Origin: Nitrosomonas sp.
GTDB lineage: Bacteria; Pseudomonadota; Gammaproteobacteria; Burkholderiales; Nitrosomonadaceae
DNA length: 33,260 nucleotides
Assembly (NCBI GenBank): GCA_021774075.1
Contig: JAJFJK010000012.1
Span: 1 to 33,260 of the forward strand
Direction: 5' to 3'
Below are positions 1 through 9,852 of the stretch, in pieces (within the stretch, counting starts at the first letter, position 1; the number at the start of each line of letters is the position of its first letter). The position numbers and the translations under genes are program-made. Under the pieces are notes generated by a model. That model was not told where the DNA came from. It did not search any database and saw only the letters and a list, made by a program, of their open reading frames with translations.

Positions 1-609
1 GGCGCTTATACGTGCTTTTATAAGCCCGTAAAACCTTCTGGTCACACGTCTCGACATATCCAGTATTTCCCTCCAAAGCTTGGATACTGGGTTTTTCATC
101 AATACTTAGAACCAACGCGTTAAGTGGCGGGTTCAAGTACAACCCAATAATATTCGCCGATTTTTCTGCAAATTCAGGATCGGTGCTGACACACCAGCTA
201 CGAGCTCTATGCAAATGAATACCTTCTTTCTTCAATGCTCGCCAAACTGCATGATTACTAGCTTCCAGCTGCTCAGCCAAGGTTGGGCAGTCCCATCTGA
301 CCAACCCTTCAGGTGGGCCTGTATCTAACTTGGATAACAGCTTGTCCCTAAACGCCTTTCCATATGTTTCCGGTTTCCCAGGCCGCTGCTCATCTTCAAG
401 CCCAGCAATACCTCGTTCAGCAAAGCGCCGACGCCACTTGCTGACTCGCGGCACAGACATTTTAAATTCCGCAGCAACCTCTTGGTTCTGCTTTCCTGTA
501 GCACAGGCTAAAATAATTCTAGCTGCTCCGCGCTGTGGCTTCGCGTAACTTTTTCCAAATAAACTTTTTGTGCTTCTGTAAGTATGATTTCTATTGCTTT
601 TCTAGGCAT
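1..609 (-). pseudogene. IS630-family transposase, truncated by the window edge and frameshifted near 531-537
   Basis: Reverse-strand translation: MPRKAIEIILTEAQKVYLEKVTRSHS then a change of frame to RGAARIILACATGKQNQEVAAEFKMSVPRVSKWRRRFAERGIAGLEDEQRPGKPETYGKAFRDKLL...LSIDEKPSIQALE; HTH plus DDE 'DEK' segment typical of IS630. Confidence 0.8.
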
Positions 610-623
610 AGTGACTATTATAG

Positions 624-1545
624 CTAATAATGTACATTATTAACGCAATTAAAAACTAGTTTCCATTCGCCTGCTGCTTGAAGTCCCCGCAGCAGGAATT
701 GGCGAAAGCCTAATACCTGTTTGATAATACCAAACACTGGCTCAACAGTGCATTTACGTCTGCCGTAAAGTTCGCGTCCTGCTTGTGTTTTGAGTTGATG
801 CGTCATGCTAACCAAGGGAGTGTCTGCTTGCAGTCGCTGTGTATGGGCAGATGATGAGCCTCACGTCCAGCGAAATGATGGTGTTATGTCACGTTCAGCG
901 CAGGCTTTAACATTATCCTGGCTAAAATAACCATTGTCGGCCAGCAGTGTGACAGGTTTGCCGAGCGGATCTTGCAAATTATCCAGCGTTCGAGCATCGG
1001 CTTGACGCATTGCTTGTCGTTGGTTTCAGTGGTCAGGTCGCTGGCGACAATGAGCATACTCTCGATATCGACGGCTGCCTGACCGTTATAGCCTCGTATT
1101 TTGAAGCATTGACTTTGATCTTGGTGCCATCCAGCGATATGCGCCCCAATTTAAACAGCTTCATTGTTTGCGCAATGACCAACACCTGCACAAACAAATC
1201 CTCCAATTCCACCAGAAAATTTTTGCAGAAATTTGCGTTCGTGTCATGGTCCGGGTGTTAATCTGCAGCAAGAAAACGAAATGCTACTGAGTCATAGGTC
1301 GCCCGCTCAATCTTGCGGCTGGAAAATGTACCGGTGGCATAGCCGTAAACCAATAGCGCTAACATCATGGCCGGATGGTAGGCTTCTGAACCTTTGCCGG
1401 AATATCGATTTGTCAGTTTCGTCAAACCCAACTCATCAATGACCTCAATGATGAACCGCGCCAAATTATTGTCCGGTAACCAGCCATCTATTGAAAGGGG
1501 TAAAAGGTACTGCTGTTGACGATTGTAGGGTTTGAATTGACTCAT
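624..1545 (-). pseudogene. IS1182-family transposase remnant (in-frame stop, internal deletion, frameshifts)
   Basis: N-terminal MSQFKPYNRQQQYLLPLSIDGWLPDNNLARFIIEVIDELGLTKL...FRFLAAD then TAA, continuing in frame as HPDHDTNANFCKNFL...ISLDGTKIKVNASKYEA; then shifted YNGQAAVDIESMLIVASDLTTETNDKQ, then TLLADNGYFSQDNVKACAERDITPSFRWT, then MTHQLKTQAGRELYGRRKCTVEPVFGIIKQVLGFRQFLLRGLQAAGEWKLVF. Confidence 0.85.
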
Positions 1546-1616
1546 ACGGCTTCCCGAAAAATCTGATTTTAATTGTTTACTATTGTAACAAATTGAGCCT
1601 TCTGACACTTTAAGTC

Positions 1617-1985
1617 CTACAGACTCCTAGGAGGCTTACAATAAAACCGTGATGGAAATTCTTCACTTCGTCCTCTGTTTCTAATCACATCACCACCTTC
1701 GCTGACACAAACCATCGTTGACTTGTCCAGATTCGGGAAATATTCATTTGATCCAGGTTGTGCGGATGTTGGTGGTACTTTTTCCCTGATCCTGGCACAG
1801 ATTTCCGATTCATTTGGTTTTGATGGCACATCCGCCATGGCTGGTATTGGACATAACCCACATGGGTCGCCCGGACATAAACAACCTTTACAACTGGCCT
1901 GGGCAGGTGCGGCCAGTATTGCCAAACATAAGCCAAAAATTAGTATAAAAAACATCTTAAACATACTGATTAATTCTAAACGCAT
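1617..1985 (-). CDS. Small secreted cysteine-rich hypothetical protein
   Basis: AAGGA ribosome-binding site about 7 nt before ATG; signal peptide MRLELISMFKMFFILIFGLCLAILAAPAQA followed by SCKGCLCPGDPCGLCP; overlapping ORFs on both strands look spurious. Confidence 0.65.
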   Translation of the reverse strand: MRLELISMFKMFFILIFGLCLAILAAPAQASCKGCLCPGDPCGLCPIPAMADVPSKPNESEICARIREKVPPTSAQPGSNEYFPNLDKSTMVCVSEGGDVIRNRGRSEEFPSRFYCKPPRSL

Positions 1986-2214
1986 TATTTATTCCTTTTA
2001 TCGAGATTCTGTTAGAAAAGCGCCAATTAGTTCTGATTCGAATAGATGATGGGGAAGGTATTTGATCATCAAATATTGAATCGTAAATAATCAGCGATTC
2101 CTTAACTATGCTTTATTCTAACCCCATAAATTGCAAATAAATAATGATTCGCTACAAAACACAAAAACATTTAAAATAGCGCCTTTTTTCAAATCTTCAT
2201 TTCAGGTTAAAACT

Positions 2215-3819
2215 TTGATCACTACAGCCAATATCACCATGCAATTTGGGGCCAAGCCTCTGTTTGAAAATGTTTCTGTAAAATTTGGTAATGGTAATCG
2301 TTATGGTTTAATTGGTGCCAATGGTTGCGGTAAATCCACATTCATGAAGATTCTTGGCCGCGATCTTGAACCCACTTCGGGCAATATCAGTGTAGACAGC
2401 GGCGAGCGTGTGGGTAAACTGCGTCAGGACCAGTTTGCATTTGAGAACTATTTTGTCATCGATACTGTGATGATGGGACATGAAGAATTGTGGCGTGTTA
2501 AAGAAGAGCGTGATGCAATCTATGCCAATCCAGAGGCTACAGAAGAAGATTATATGCATGCCGCTGAGCTTGAAACGGAATTTGCCGAATTGGATGGCTA
2601 TTCCGCTGAAGCGCGTGCCGGCGAATTACTATTGGGTGTTGGCATTCCATCCACTCAGCATCATGGCCCGATGAGCGCCATTGCCCCTGGTTTCAAATTG
2701 CGCGTGTTATTGGCACAAGCGCTATTTTCCAATCCGGATATTTTATTGCTGGATGAGCCAACCAATAACCTGGATATCAATACCATACGCTGGCTGGAAG
2801 ATGTCATCAATGCCAGCAAGAACACCATTATCATTATCTCTCATGACCGCCATTTTCTGAATAGTGTCTGCACCCATATGGCCGACCTGGATTATGGTGA
2901 GCTGCGTGTTTATCCGGGCAATTATGATGAATACATGACAGCCTCGACCCAAGTACGTGAACGGATGTTGGCAAATAACGCAAAAAAGAAAGTGCAAATT
3001 GCTGACTTGCAATCCTTTGTCAGTCGATTTTCTGCCAACGCGTCAAAAGCCCGTCAGGCAACCAGTCGCGCACGTCAAATTGAAAAAATAAAACTGGAAG
3101 ATGTTAAACCTTCCAGTCGCCAATACCCTTATATTCGTTTTGAGGTCGATGACAAAGACAAACTGCATCGCTTAGCCGCCTCAATTAAAGGCATCAGTAA
3201 AAGTTTCCCAGGCCTGGAAAAACCTTTATTTACAAATTTCAGCATTGACATTGAAGCAGGTGAGAAAGTCGCTATTATTGGCCCAAACGGTATTGGCAAA
3301 AGCACACTTATGCATTGCCTTGTCGGAGACTTGCCACCCGATACCGGCGAAATAAAATGGGCGGAGAAAGCGCAGTCCGGCTATTATCCGCAAGATCATG
3401 CCGCCGATTTTGAACATAAAATGTCCTTAACCGAATGGATGGGACAGTGGCGGCAAGAATCCGATGATGATCAAGCCATACGTGGCACGCTGGGTCGACT
3501 ATTATTCTCTGGCGATGATGTAAAGAAATCTGTTAAAGTAATATCTGGTGGAGAACAGGGCCGCATGCTGTTTGGCAAATTAATTCTTCAAAAACCAAAT
3601 GTGATGTTGATGGATGAACCAACCAATCACTTGGATATGGAATCAATTGAGTCACTTAACAGCGCGTTAGAAAGTTTTACTGGCACCTTAATTTTTATTT
3701 CTCATGACCGAGAATTTGTGTCTTCATTAGCAACACGAATTATTGAAATGAAGCCTGATGGCATTAACGATTTCAAGGGCAATTATGAAGATTATCTCCG
3801 AGATCAAGGTATTGAATAA
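2215..3819 (+). CDS. ybiT: ABC-F family ATPase (YbiT-like), TTG start likely
   Basis: Two Walker A motifs ([18 protein letters not shown]), two [21 protein letters not shown] Walker B motifs; near full-length similarity to E. coli YbiT as remembered ([17 protein letters not shown]...[13 protein letters not shown]). Track ORF extends to 2131 via an alternative TTG. Confidence 0.9.
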   Translation: MITTANITMQFGAKPLFENVSVKFGNGNRYGLIGANGCGKSTFMKILGRDLEPTSGNISVDSGERVGKLRQDQFAFENYFVIDTVMMGHEELWRVKEERDAIYANPEATEEDYMHAAELETEFAELDGYSAEARAGELLLGVGIPSTQHHGPMSAIAPGFKLRVLLAQALFSNPDILLLDEPTNNLDINTIRWLEDVINASKNTIIIISHDRHFLNSVCTHMADLDYGELRVYPGNYDEYMTASTQVRERMLANNAKKKVQIADLQSFVSRFSANASKARQATSRARQIEKIKLEDVKPSSRQYPYIRFEVDDKDKLHRLAASIKGISKSFPGLEKPLFTNFSIDIEAGEKVAIIGPNGIGKSTLMHCLVGDLPPDTGEIKWAEKAQSGYYPQDHAADFEHKMSLTEWMGQWRQESDDDQAIRGTLGRLLFSGDDVKKSVKVISGGEQGRMLFGKLILQKPNVMLMDEPTNHLDMESIESLNSALESFTGTLIFISHDREFVSSLATRIIEMKPDGINDFKGNYEDYLRDQGIE

Positions 3820-3820
3820 C

Positions 3821-4165
3821 TTGAATAGAATGGCTGTACTTCTGGTTCTTTTGGTGATTGGCGTATCATTTTCATCAATTGCAATGGCAGAAAAGATCCA
3901 ACATCTGCAACAACGCGCCAGCTTTGCTTATGACGAAATGCTGAAGACCCAGCAACAAGCCGACATTGCCGCAAAAAAACTGGCGCGTGCGGAAAAAAGG
4001 GCCGAGTCAATCAGGCAACAACTAACCAGAGCTGAGAATGAAGCTGAGAAAATCAGACAAGAATCTAATGACGCAATTACTGCATTGGAACAAGCAACCA
4101 GCACATGGAAAAGCTCTTCCGGTGAACTGGCTCAGGAATGGGAGCAGTCGTCTGAAATGAGATAG
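3821..4165 (+). CDS. Small exported coiled-coil protein
   Basis: N-terminal hydrophobic segment MAVLLVLLVIGVSFSSIAMA followed by Gln/Ala/Glu/Lys-rich heptad-like sequence; immediately downstream of ybiT. Start uncertain (TTG 3821 or ATG 3830). Confidence 0.6.
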   Translation: MNRMAVLLVLLVIGVSFSSIAMAEKIQHLQQRASFAYDEMLKTQQQADIAAKKLARAEKRAESIRQQLTRAENEAEKIRQESNDAITALEQATSTWKSSSGELAQEWEQSSEMR

Positions 4166-4206
4166 ATAGCCTCAGAACAATGCGGGTTTAAGCCTATAGG
4201 GCGCTT

Positions 4207-4641
4207 CTATAAATTCAGCACCATTTCCACGTGAGGGATTCCCGCTTCCATGAATTCCTCACCGGCAACCATAAAACCAAATTTCGCATAAAATTGAATC
4301 GCGGTAGTTTGGGCATTGAGCATTACTTTTTTTAAATCCTGCTTTTTTGACTCTTCAAGTAATCGCTGTAACATGGCACTCCCATAACCTTTTCCACGCC
4401 ATTCTTTCAACACGGCCATACGTCCGATATGACCATCCGGCAGCAGCCTGGCTGTACCAATTGGCGTCCCTTGTGGGTTCTTTGCTAGCGCGTGCAAGCT
4501 GATTTCATCAAACTCATCCCATTCCAGCGCTATTGGAACCTGCTGTTCATGCACAAATACGGCTTCACGGATAACACGCAATTCTGCGGCTTGATCTTGC
4601 CAGCTTACGAGTTGAATCTGGTGACCAGTCAATGGCGGCAT
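4207..4641 (-). CDS. GNAT family N-acetyltransferase
   Basis: GRMAVLKEWRGKGYGSAMLQRLLEESKKQ: acetyl-CoA binding R/Q-x-x-G-x-G/A motif; YAKFGFMVAGEEFMEAGIPHVEM typical C-terminus. Confidence 0.85.
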   Translation of the reverse strand: MPPLTGHQIQLVSWQDQAAELRVIREAVFVHEQQVPIALEWDEFDEISLHALAKNPQGTPIGTARLLPDGHIGRMAVLKEWRGKGYGSAMLQRLLEESKKQDLKKVMLNAQTTAIQFYAKFGFMVAGEEFMEAGIPHVEMVLNL

Positions 4642-4661
4642 GACAGCAAAATACGGATATT

Positions 4662-5978
<1,317 letters not shown>

Positions 5979-5999
5979 CTATCACTGTATGTTTGTATT

Positions 6000-7154
6000 T
6001 CAATTAATTTCCTCAACCACCCATTCCCCATTACGCAATATTAACTGTCTGTCACAAGTCAATGTTGTACCTTGATGCCCTGGAAGTTCCGCAATAACAA
6101 TCTCCCCAGCCGCACGCAATTCCCCGACCATGGCTTCCAATGCCTTATTGTCTTTCATGTAGGGCGCCCGGATTCCCTTTGGATAAGGCTCTGGTTTAAC
6201 CAATCTGGACAGTTCCCGTAAGTCCATACTAAAACCAGTCGCAGGACGCGCTCTTCCAAAAGCCTTGCCGATTTCATCGTAGCGCCCGCCTAATGCAATT
6301 GCATTGGAACACCCCCGAGCATAAGCGGCAAAAACCATACCTGTATGATAGTGATAACCTCGCAAATCCGCCAAATCAAATGCAACGGTATCCACTACGG
6401 TGTTTAATTCGTTCCCAATTGTTTCAAGCTCATCCAATGCTGTTTTGATTTCAGAATGATCAGGCAGCCACTTGCGGGCATCCGCCAATATTTTCCCGTC
6501 ACCATAAAGCTCAGGCAGCAGGAGCAATGCATCACGCGTCGTCTTATCCAGATCCGCACAAAGTATTTTCAGAGCAGGAACATCTTTTGCCTGTAGGGTA
6601 TTGAATAATTGTGTCTCTATTCCCGGCGGAATGTCGGCATCTTTAATGATACGCCTAAAAACAGCAACATGACCTAAATCCAAATGTATTCTATCAACAC
6701 CTGAAATCGACAGGCATTGCAACATCAGTCGCTGGATTTCAAGATCACTTTCCAAGCCAGCATGGCCGTACAATTCAGCGCCGATTTGCAGTGGCTCACG
6801 GGTTTGTGTTAACCCTGATGGAACCGTGTGCAACACACTATGCGCATAACATAGCCGGGTAACCCCTTCGCAATTTAACAAATGCGCATCAATACGCGCA
6901 ACCTGCGGCGTCATATCCGCCCGCAGACCCATCATTCGACCACTGAGCTGGTCAATCACCTTGAACATGTTCAAATCCATATCGCTACCGCTGCCGGTCA
7001 GCAAAGATTCGACATATTCCAGCATGGGCGGTGTGACTTGTTGATAACCGCACACAAACAACAAATCAATCATTCGCCGCCGCATTACTTCAATATGTAA
7101 TGCTTCGGCAGGTAATATATCTTCGATATACTCAGGGAGTAACCAGTTACGCAT
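6000..7154 (-). CDS. hisZ: ATP phosphoribosyltransferase regulatory subunit
   Basis: Class II HisRS-like fold without anticodon-binding domain (LRADMTPQVARIDA, GGRYDEIGKAFGRARPATGFSMDLREL), 384 aa, next to purA. Confidence 0.93.
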   Translation of the reverse strand: MRNWLLPEYIEDILPAEALHIEVMRRRMIDLLFVCGYQQVTPPMLEYVESLLTGSGSDMDLNMFKVIDQLSGRMMGLRADMTPQVARIDAHLLNCEGVTRLCYAHSVLHTVPSGLTQTREPLQIGAELYGHAGLESDLEIQRLMLQCLSISGVDRIHLDLGHVAVFRRIIKDADIPPGIETQLFNTLQAKDVPALKILCADLDKTTRDALLLLPELYGDGKILADARKWLPDHSEIKTALDELETIGNELNTVVDTVAFDLADLRGYHYHTGMVFAAYARGCSNAIALGGRYDEIGKAFGRARPATGFSMDLRELSRLVKPEPYPKGIRAPYMKDNKALEAMVGELRAAGEIVIAELPGHQGTTLTCDRQLILRNGEWVVEEIN

Positions 7155-7204
7155 GGTTATATTTTAAAAATACTGACAAGAAGAGGAAAAGAATAAGCTA
7201 TGTG

Positions 7205-7390
7205 CTAACTCACAATAAGCAATAGTATTAAACCGATAATCATTGAACTCAAACCTATAAAGCGTAGCTGACCGTCATCAACTTCGGTCATTTTCTTGAA
7301 AGTCTCACGCCAAGTCTGAGGCGACAGGAACGGTAAGATACCTTCCAGAATCAACATCAACGCAATTGCCATCAAAAAAGTTTCCCACAT
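7205..7390 (-). CDS. DUF2065 family small membrane protein (YjeT-like)
   Basis: 61 aa, two predicted TM segments, LILEGILPFLSPQTWRETFKKM; located between hflC and hisZ. Confidence 0.85.
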   Translation of the reverse strand: MWETFLMAIALMLILEGILPFLSPQTWRETFKKMTEVDDGQLRFIGLSSMIIGLILLLIVS

Positions 7391-7511
7391 TATGGCAACA
7401 TCTCCTGCATATTAAAACTTTTAGTTGATCTTTTAAGGTTCAGAAAAAACAAAGAGAATCTGTTTAAAGCAAGTATCAAAATATAATACCGCATTATCCA
7501 GAATCTCTTTA

Positions 7512-7652
7512 GGGCACTTCTAAAAATCCAGATTTCATCCCAACTACTGTGTTACAGAAAAAATTTATTGCTTACATATCAAACATATGCTGCGCTGCAA
7601 AATTTCTTCTGTGCCTTGCATTTGGGCGAACTCTGAATTTTTAGAAGCGCCC
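7512..7652. mobile_element. 141-bp MITE-like element with imperfect TIRs and 4-bp TTTA target duplication
   Basis: GGGCACTTCTAAAAATCCAGA at the left end vs reverse complement of the right end GGGCGCTTCTAAAAATTCAGA; flanked by TTTA at 7508-7511 and 7653-7656; no ORF inside. Confidence 0.7.
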
Positions 7653-7699
7653 TTTACGCACAAATCGTTAGTAAACCTTAACACATCAAAAAGCAGTAT

Positions 7700-7724
7700 G
7701 AATCGCACCAAAATGGTGCGATTC
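7700..7724 (-). terminator. Hairpin terminator downstream of hflC
   Basis: GAATCGCACCA-AAA-TGGTGCGATTC 11-bp stem just past the hflC stop, with a T-run (GCTTTTTG) several nt beyond the stem on the minus strand. Confidence 0.6.
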
Positions 7725-7761
7725 GACTGTTTCAGTTTCTAACGTATTAAAAGCATCACCA

Positions 7762-8634
7762 CTATCTGCTAGTTGAATCTTTCATGTATTTAAAGAAGTC
7801 TGAGCTAGGCTCAAGCAACATTATGTCGCCTTTATCTTGGAAGGTTTGCTTGTAAGCATCCATGCTACGCCAAAAGGCATAAAACTCAGCATCTTTCTCA
7901 AATGCAGAAGCATAGATGGCTGCGGCCTCTCCATCGCCTTCACCCATGGTTCTCTGTGCTTCACGATAAGCTTCAGCTAAAATGACTTCGCGTTGACGAT
8001 CTGCATCCGCTCGGATTTTCTCAGATTCTGCAGCACCGGTTGAGCGCAATTCATTCGCCACACGTTTACGTTCCGCTTCAATCCGTCGATAAACAGATTC
8101 ACTAACTTCTTGCGGCAAGTCAACCCGTTTTAAACGCACATCGATAACTTCTACACCAATGCCACGTGCATCCGCATCCGCTCTCTGGCGCATGATTTCC
8201 ATAATTTGATCGCGCTCACCTGAAACCACATCGTGCACAGTACGATTACCAAATTCGTTACGCAAACTCGCGTTAATCGTCTGTGCAAGACGCGTCTGCG
8301 CCAAAGCCTCATCACCACGCACAGCAACATAGTATTGCGTCACATCGATAATACGCCATTTCACAAACAGATCGACAAGTACGTTTTTCTTCTCTGAAGT
8401 AATGAAACGTTCCGGTTCTTCAGCATCCATCGTCAAAATACGATTCTCAAAAAAACGCACATTTTGTGCAATCGGTATCTTGAAATACAAACCCGGCTCT
8501 GTCTTTACGTCAATTACCTCACCCAACTGGAACAAGAGTGCCTGTTGACGTTCATCTACAATATAGATCGCTGAGCTACCCAGAAAAAATACGGCAACGA
8601 GGATACCTGCTAATACTGATGTTAAATTTTTCAT
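7762..8634 (-). CDS. hflC: Protease modulator HflC
   Basis: SPFH/band 7 domain, N-terminal TM, adjacent to hflK; IVDERQQALLFQLGEVIDVKTEPGLYFKIP. Confidence 0.96.
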   Translation of the reverse strand: MKNLTSVLAGILVAVFFLGSSAIYIVDERQQALLFQLGEVIDVKTEPGLYFKIPIAQNVRFFENRILTMDAEEPERFITSEKKNVLVDLFVKWRIIDVTQYYVAVRGDEALAQTRLAQTINASLRNEFGNRTVHDVVSGERDQIMEIMRQRADADARGIGVEVIDVRLKRVDLPQEVSESVYRRIEAERKRVANELRSTGAAESEKIRADADRQREVILAEAYREAQRTMGEGDGEAAAIYASAFEKDAEFYAFWRSMDAYKQTFQDKGDIMLLEPSSDFFKYMKDSTSR

Positions 8635-9831
8635 TTATCTTACCTCCCTTTCACGTCCACGAAAGGCTTCGCGTGTACGTATGCTGCTATCAGGCATCGC
8701 TTCCTGGTAAACAGGTTGCTGCATTGTCGATACAGGTGGCGTTGACATTGATCCACCACCTCGATGATGCATTAACTGATCCAATGGTAAATACAGTAAA
8801 TTGTTGCCACCTTCCTGGTCAATTACAATTTTGCTGGTATTCGAAAGCACCTGTTGCATCATGTCCAGATATAAACGTTCACGGGTCACTCCTGGTGCTC
8901 TACTATACTCAACCTGAACTTGCGCAAAACGACTGGCATCACCCTCTGCACTTGCAATAACACGCTCTTTATAACCTTTAGATTCTTCAATCAAACGTGC
9001 TGCATTACCGACAGCCCTAGGAATAACGTCATTCGCATAAGCTTCACCTTCGTTTCTTTGCCGTTCTTTATCTTGCCCGGCCTTCACTGCATCATCAAAT
9101 GCAGCCTGTACTTGTTCAGGCGGCTGTGCATTCTGCATGGTTACTCTACTAATAGAAATACCTATTTCGTAGCGATCCAGAATTTCCTGCATCAATATTG
9201 TTGCATCTGCTGCAATTTGTTCACGGCCTTCATACAGCACAGAATCCATTTTACTTTTACCAATCATTTCACGAATGGAAGATTCTGCTGCCTGCAGCAC
9301 TGCATCGTCCGGATTCCGATTATTAAATAGAAAATCCTGGGGATTACTCAGAATATATTGCACAGCAAATTGAATATCAACGATATTTTCATCGTCTGTC
9401 AATATCAATGATTCTCTGAGCACTTTACTGCGTACATTATTGCGATAACCAATTTCAACTGTACGAACCTGACTGATATTAACTTTTTCCACCTGCTCAA
9501 CTGGATAAGGCATATGCCAGCGTAAACCTGGTTGCGTGGTATCGGAAAATTCACCAAAACGGAGTACCACACCTCGGTGACCTTCGTCGACAATATAGAA
9601 GCCACTGGCAGCCCATACCACCAACAACATCCCTAAAATCAAAATGATACTGCCACCACCTGGCTGTTTGGAACCGCCTTTACCACCTGAACCGCCTTTA
9701 CCTTTGCCGCCATCACCTTCTTTTGAGCCAAAAATATTATTAATTTTTTTATTGACGTTACGTAGCACATCATCCAAATCAGGTGGACCGGAGTCGCCTT
9801 TATTCTTTCCCCATTGAGGATCATTTCCCAT
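8635..9831 (-). CDS. hflK: FtsH protease activity modulator HflK
   Basis: Gly-rich N-terminus plus TM plus SPFH domain (GFYIVDEGHRGVVLRFGEFSDTTQPGLRWHMPYPVEQVEKVN). Confidence 0.96.
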   Translation of the reverse strand: MGNDPQWGKNKGDSGPPDLDDVLRNVNKKINNIFGSKEGDGGKGKGGSGGKGGSKQPGGGSIILILGMLLVVWAASGFYIVDEGHRGVVLRFGEFSDTTQPGLRWHMPYPVEQVEKVNISQVRTVEIGYRNNVRSKVLRESLILTDDENIVDIQFAVQYILSNPQDFLFNNRNPDDAVLQAAESSIREMIGKSKMDSVLYEGREQIAADATILMQEILDRYEIGISISRVTMQNAQPPEQVQAAFDDAVKAGQDKERQRNEGEAYANDVIPRAVGNAARLIEESKGYKERVIASAEGDASRFAQVQVEYSRAPGVTRERLYLDMMQQVLSNTSKIVIDQEGGNNLLYLPLDQLMHHRGGGSMSTPPVSTMQQPVYQEAMPDSSIRTREAFRGREREVR

Positions 9832-9852
9832 ATTAATTCCCGTATTGTTCGT

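Noticed and set aside
330-548. Plus-strand ORF 72 aa
   Set aside because: Antisense of the IS630 transposase reading frame.
1685-2049. Overlapping ORFs 1685-1936 (-) and 1723-2049 (+)
   Set aside because: Shadow frames of the secreted Cys-rich ORF, which has the RBS and signal peptide.
8538-9330. 136-140 aa plus-strand ORFs antisense to hflC/hflK
   Set aside because: Cys/His/Phe-rich translations of antisense codons without RBS or domain similarity.
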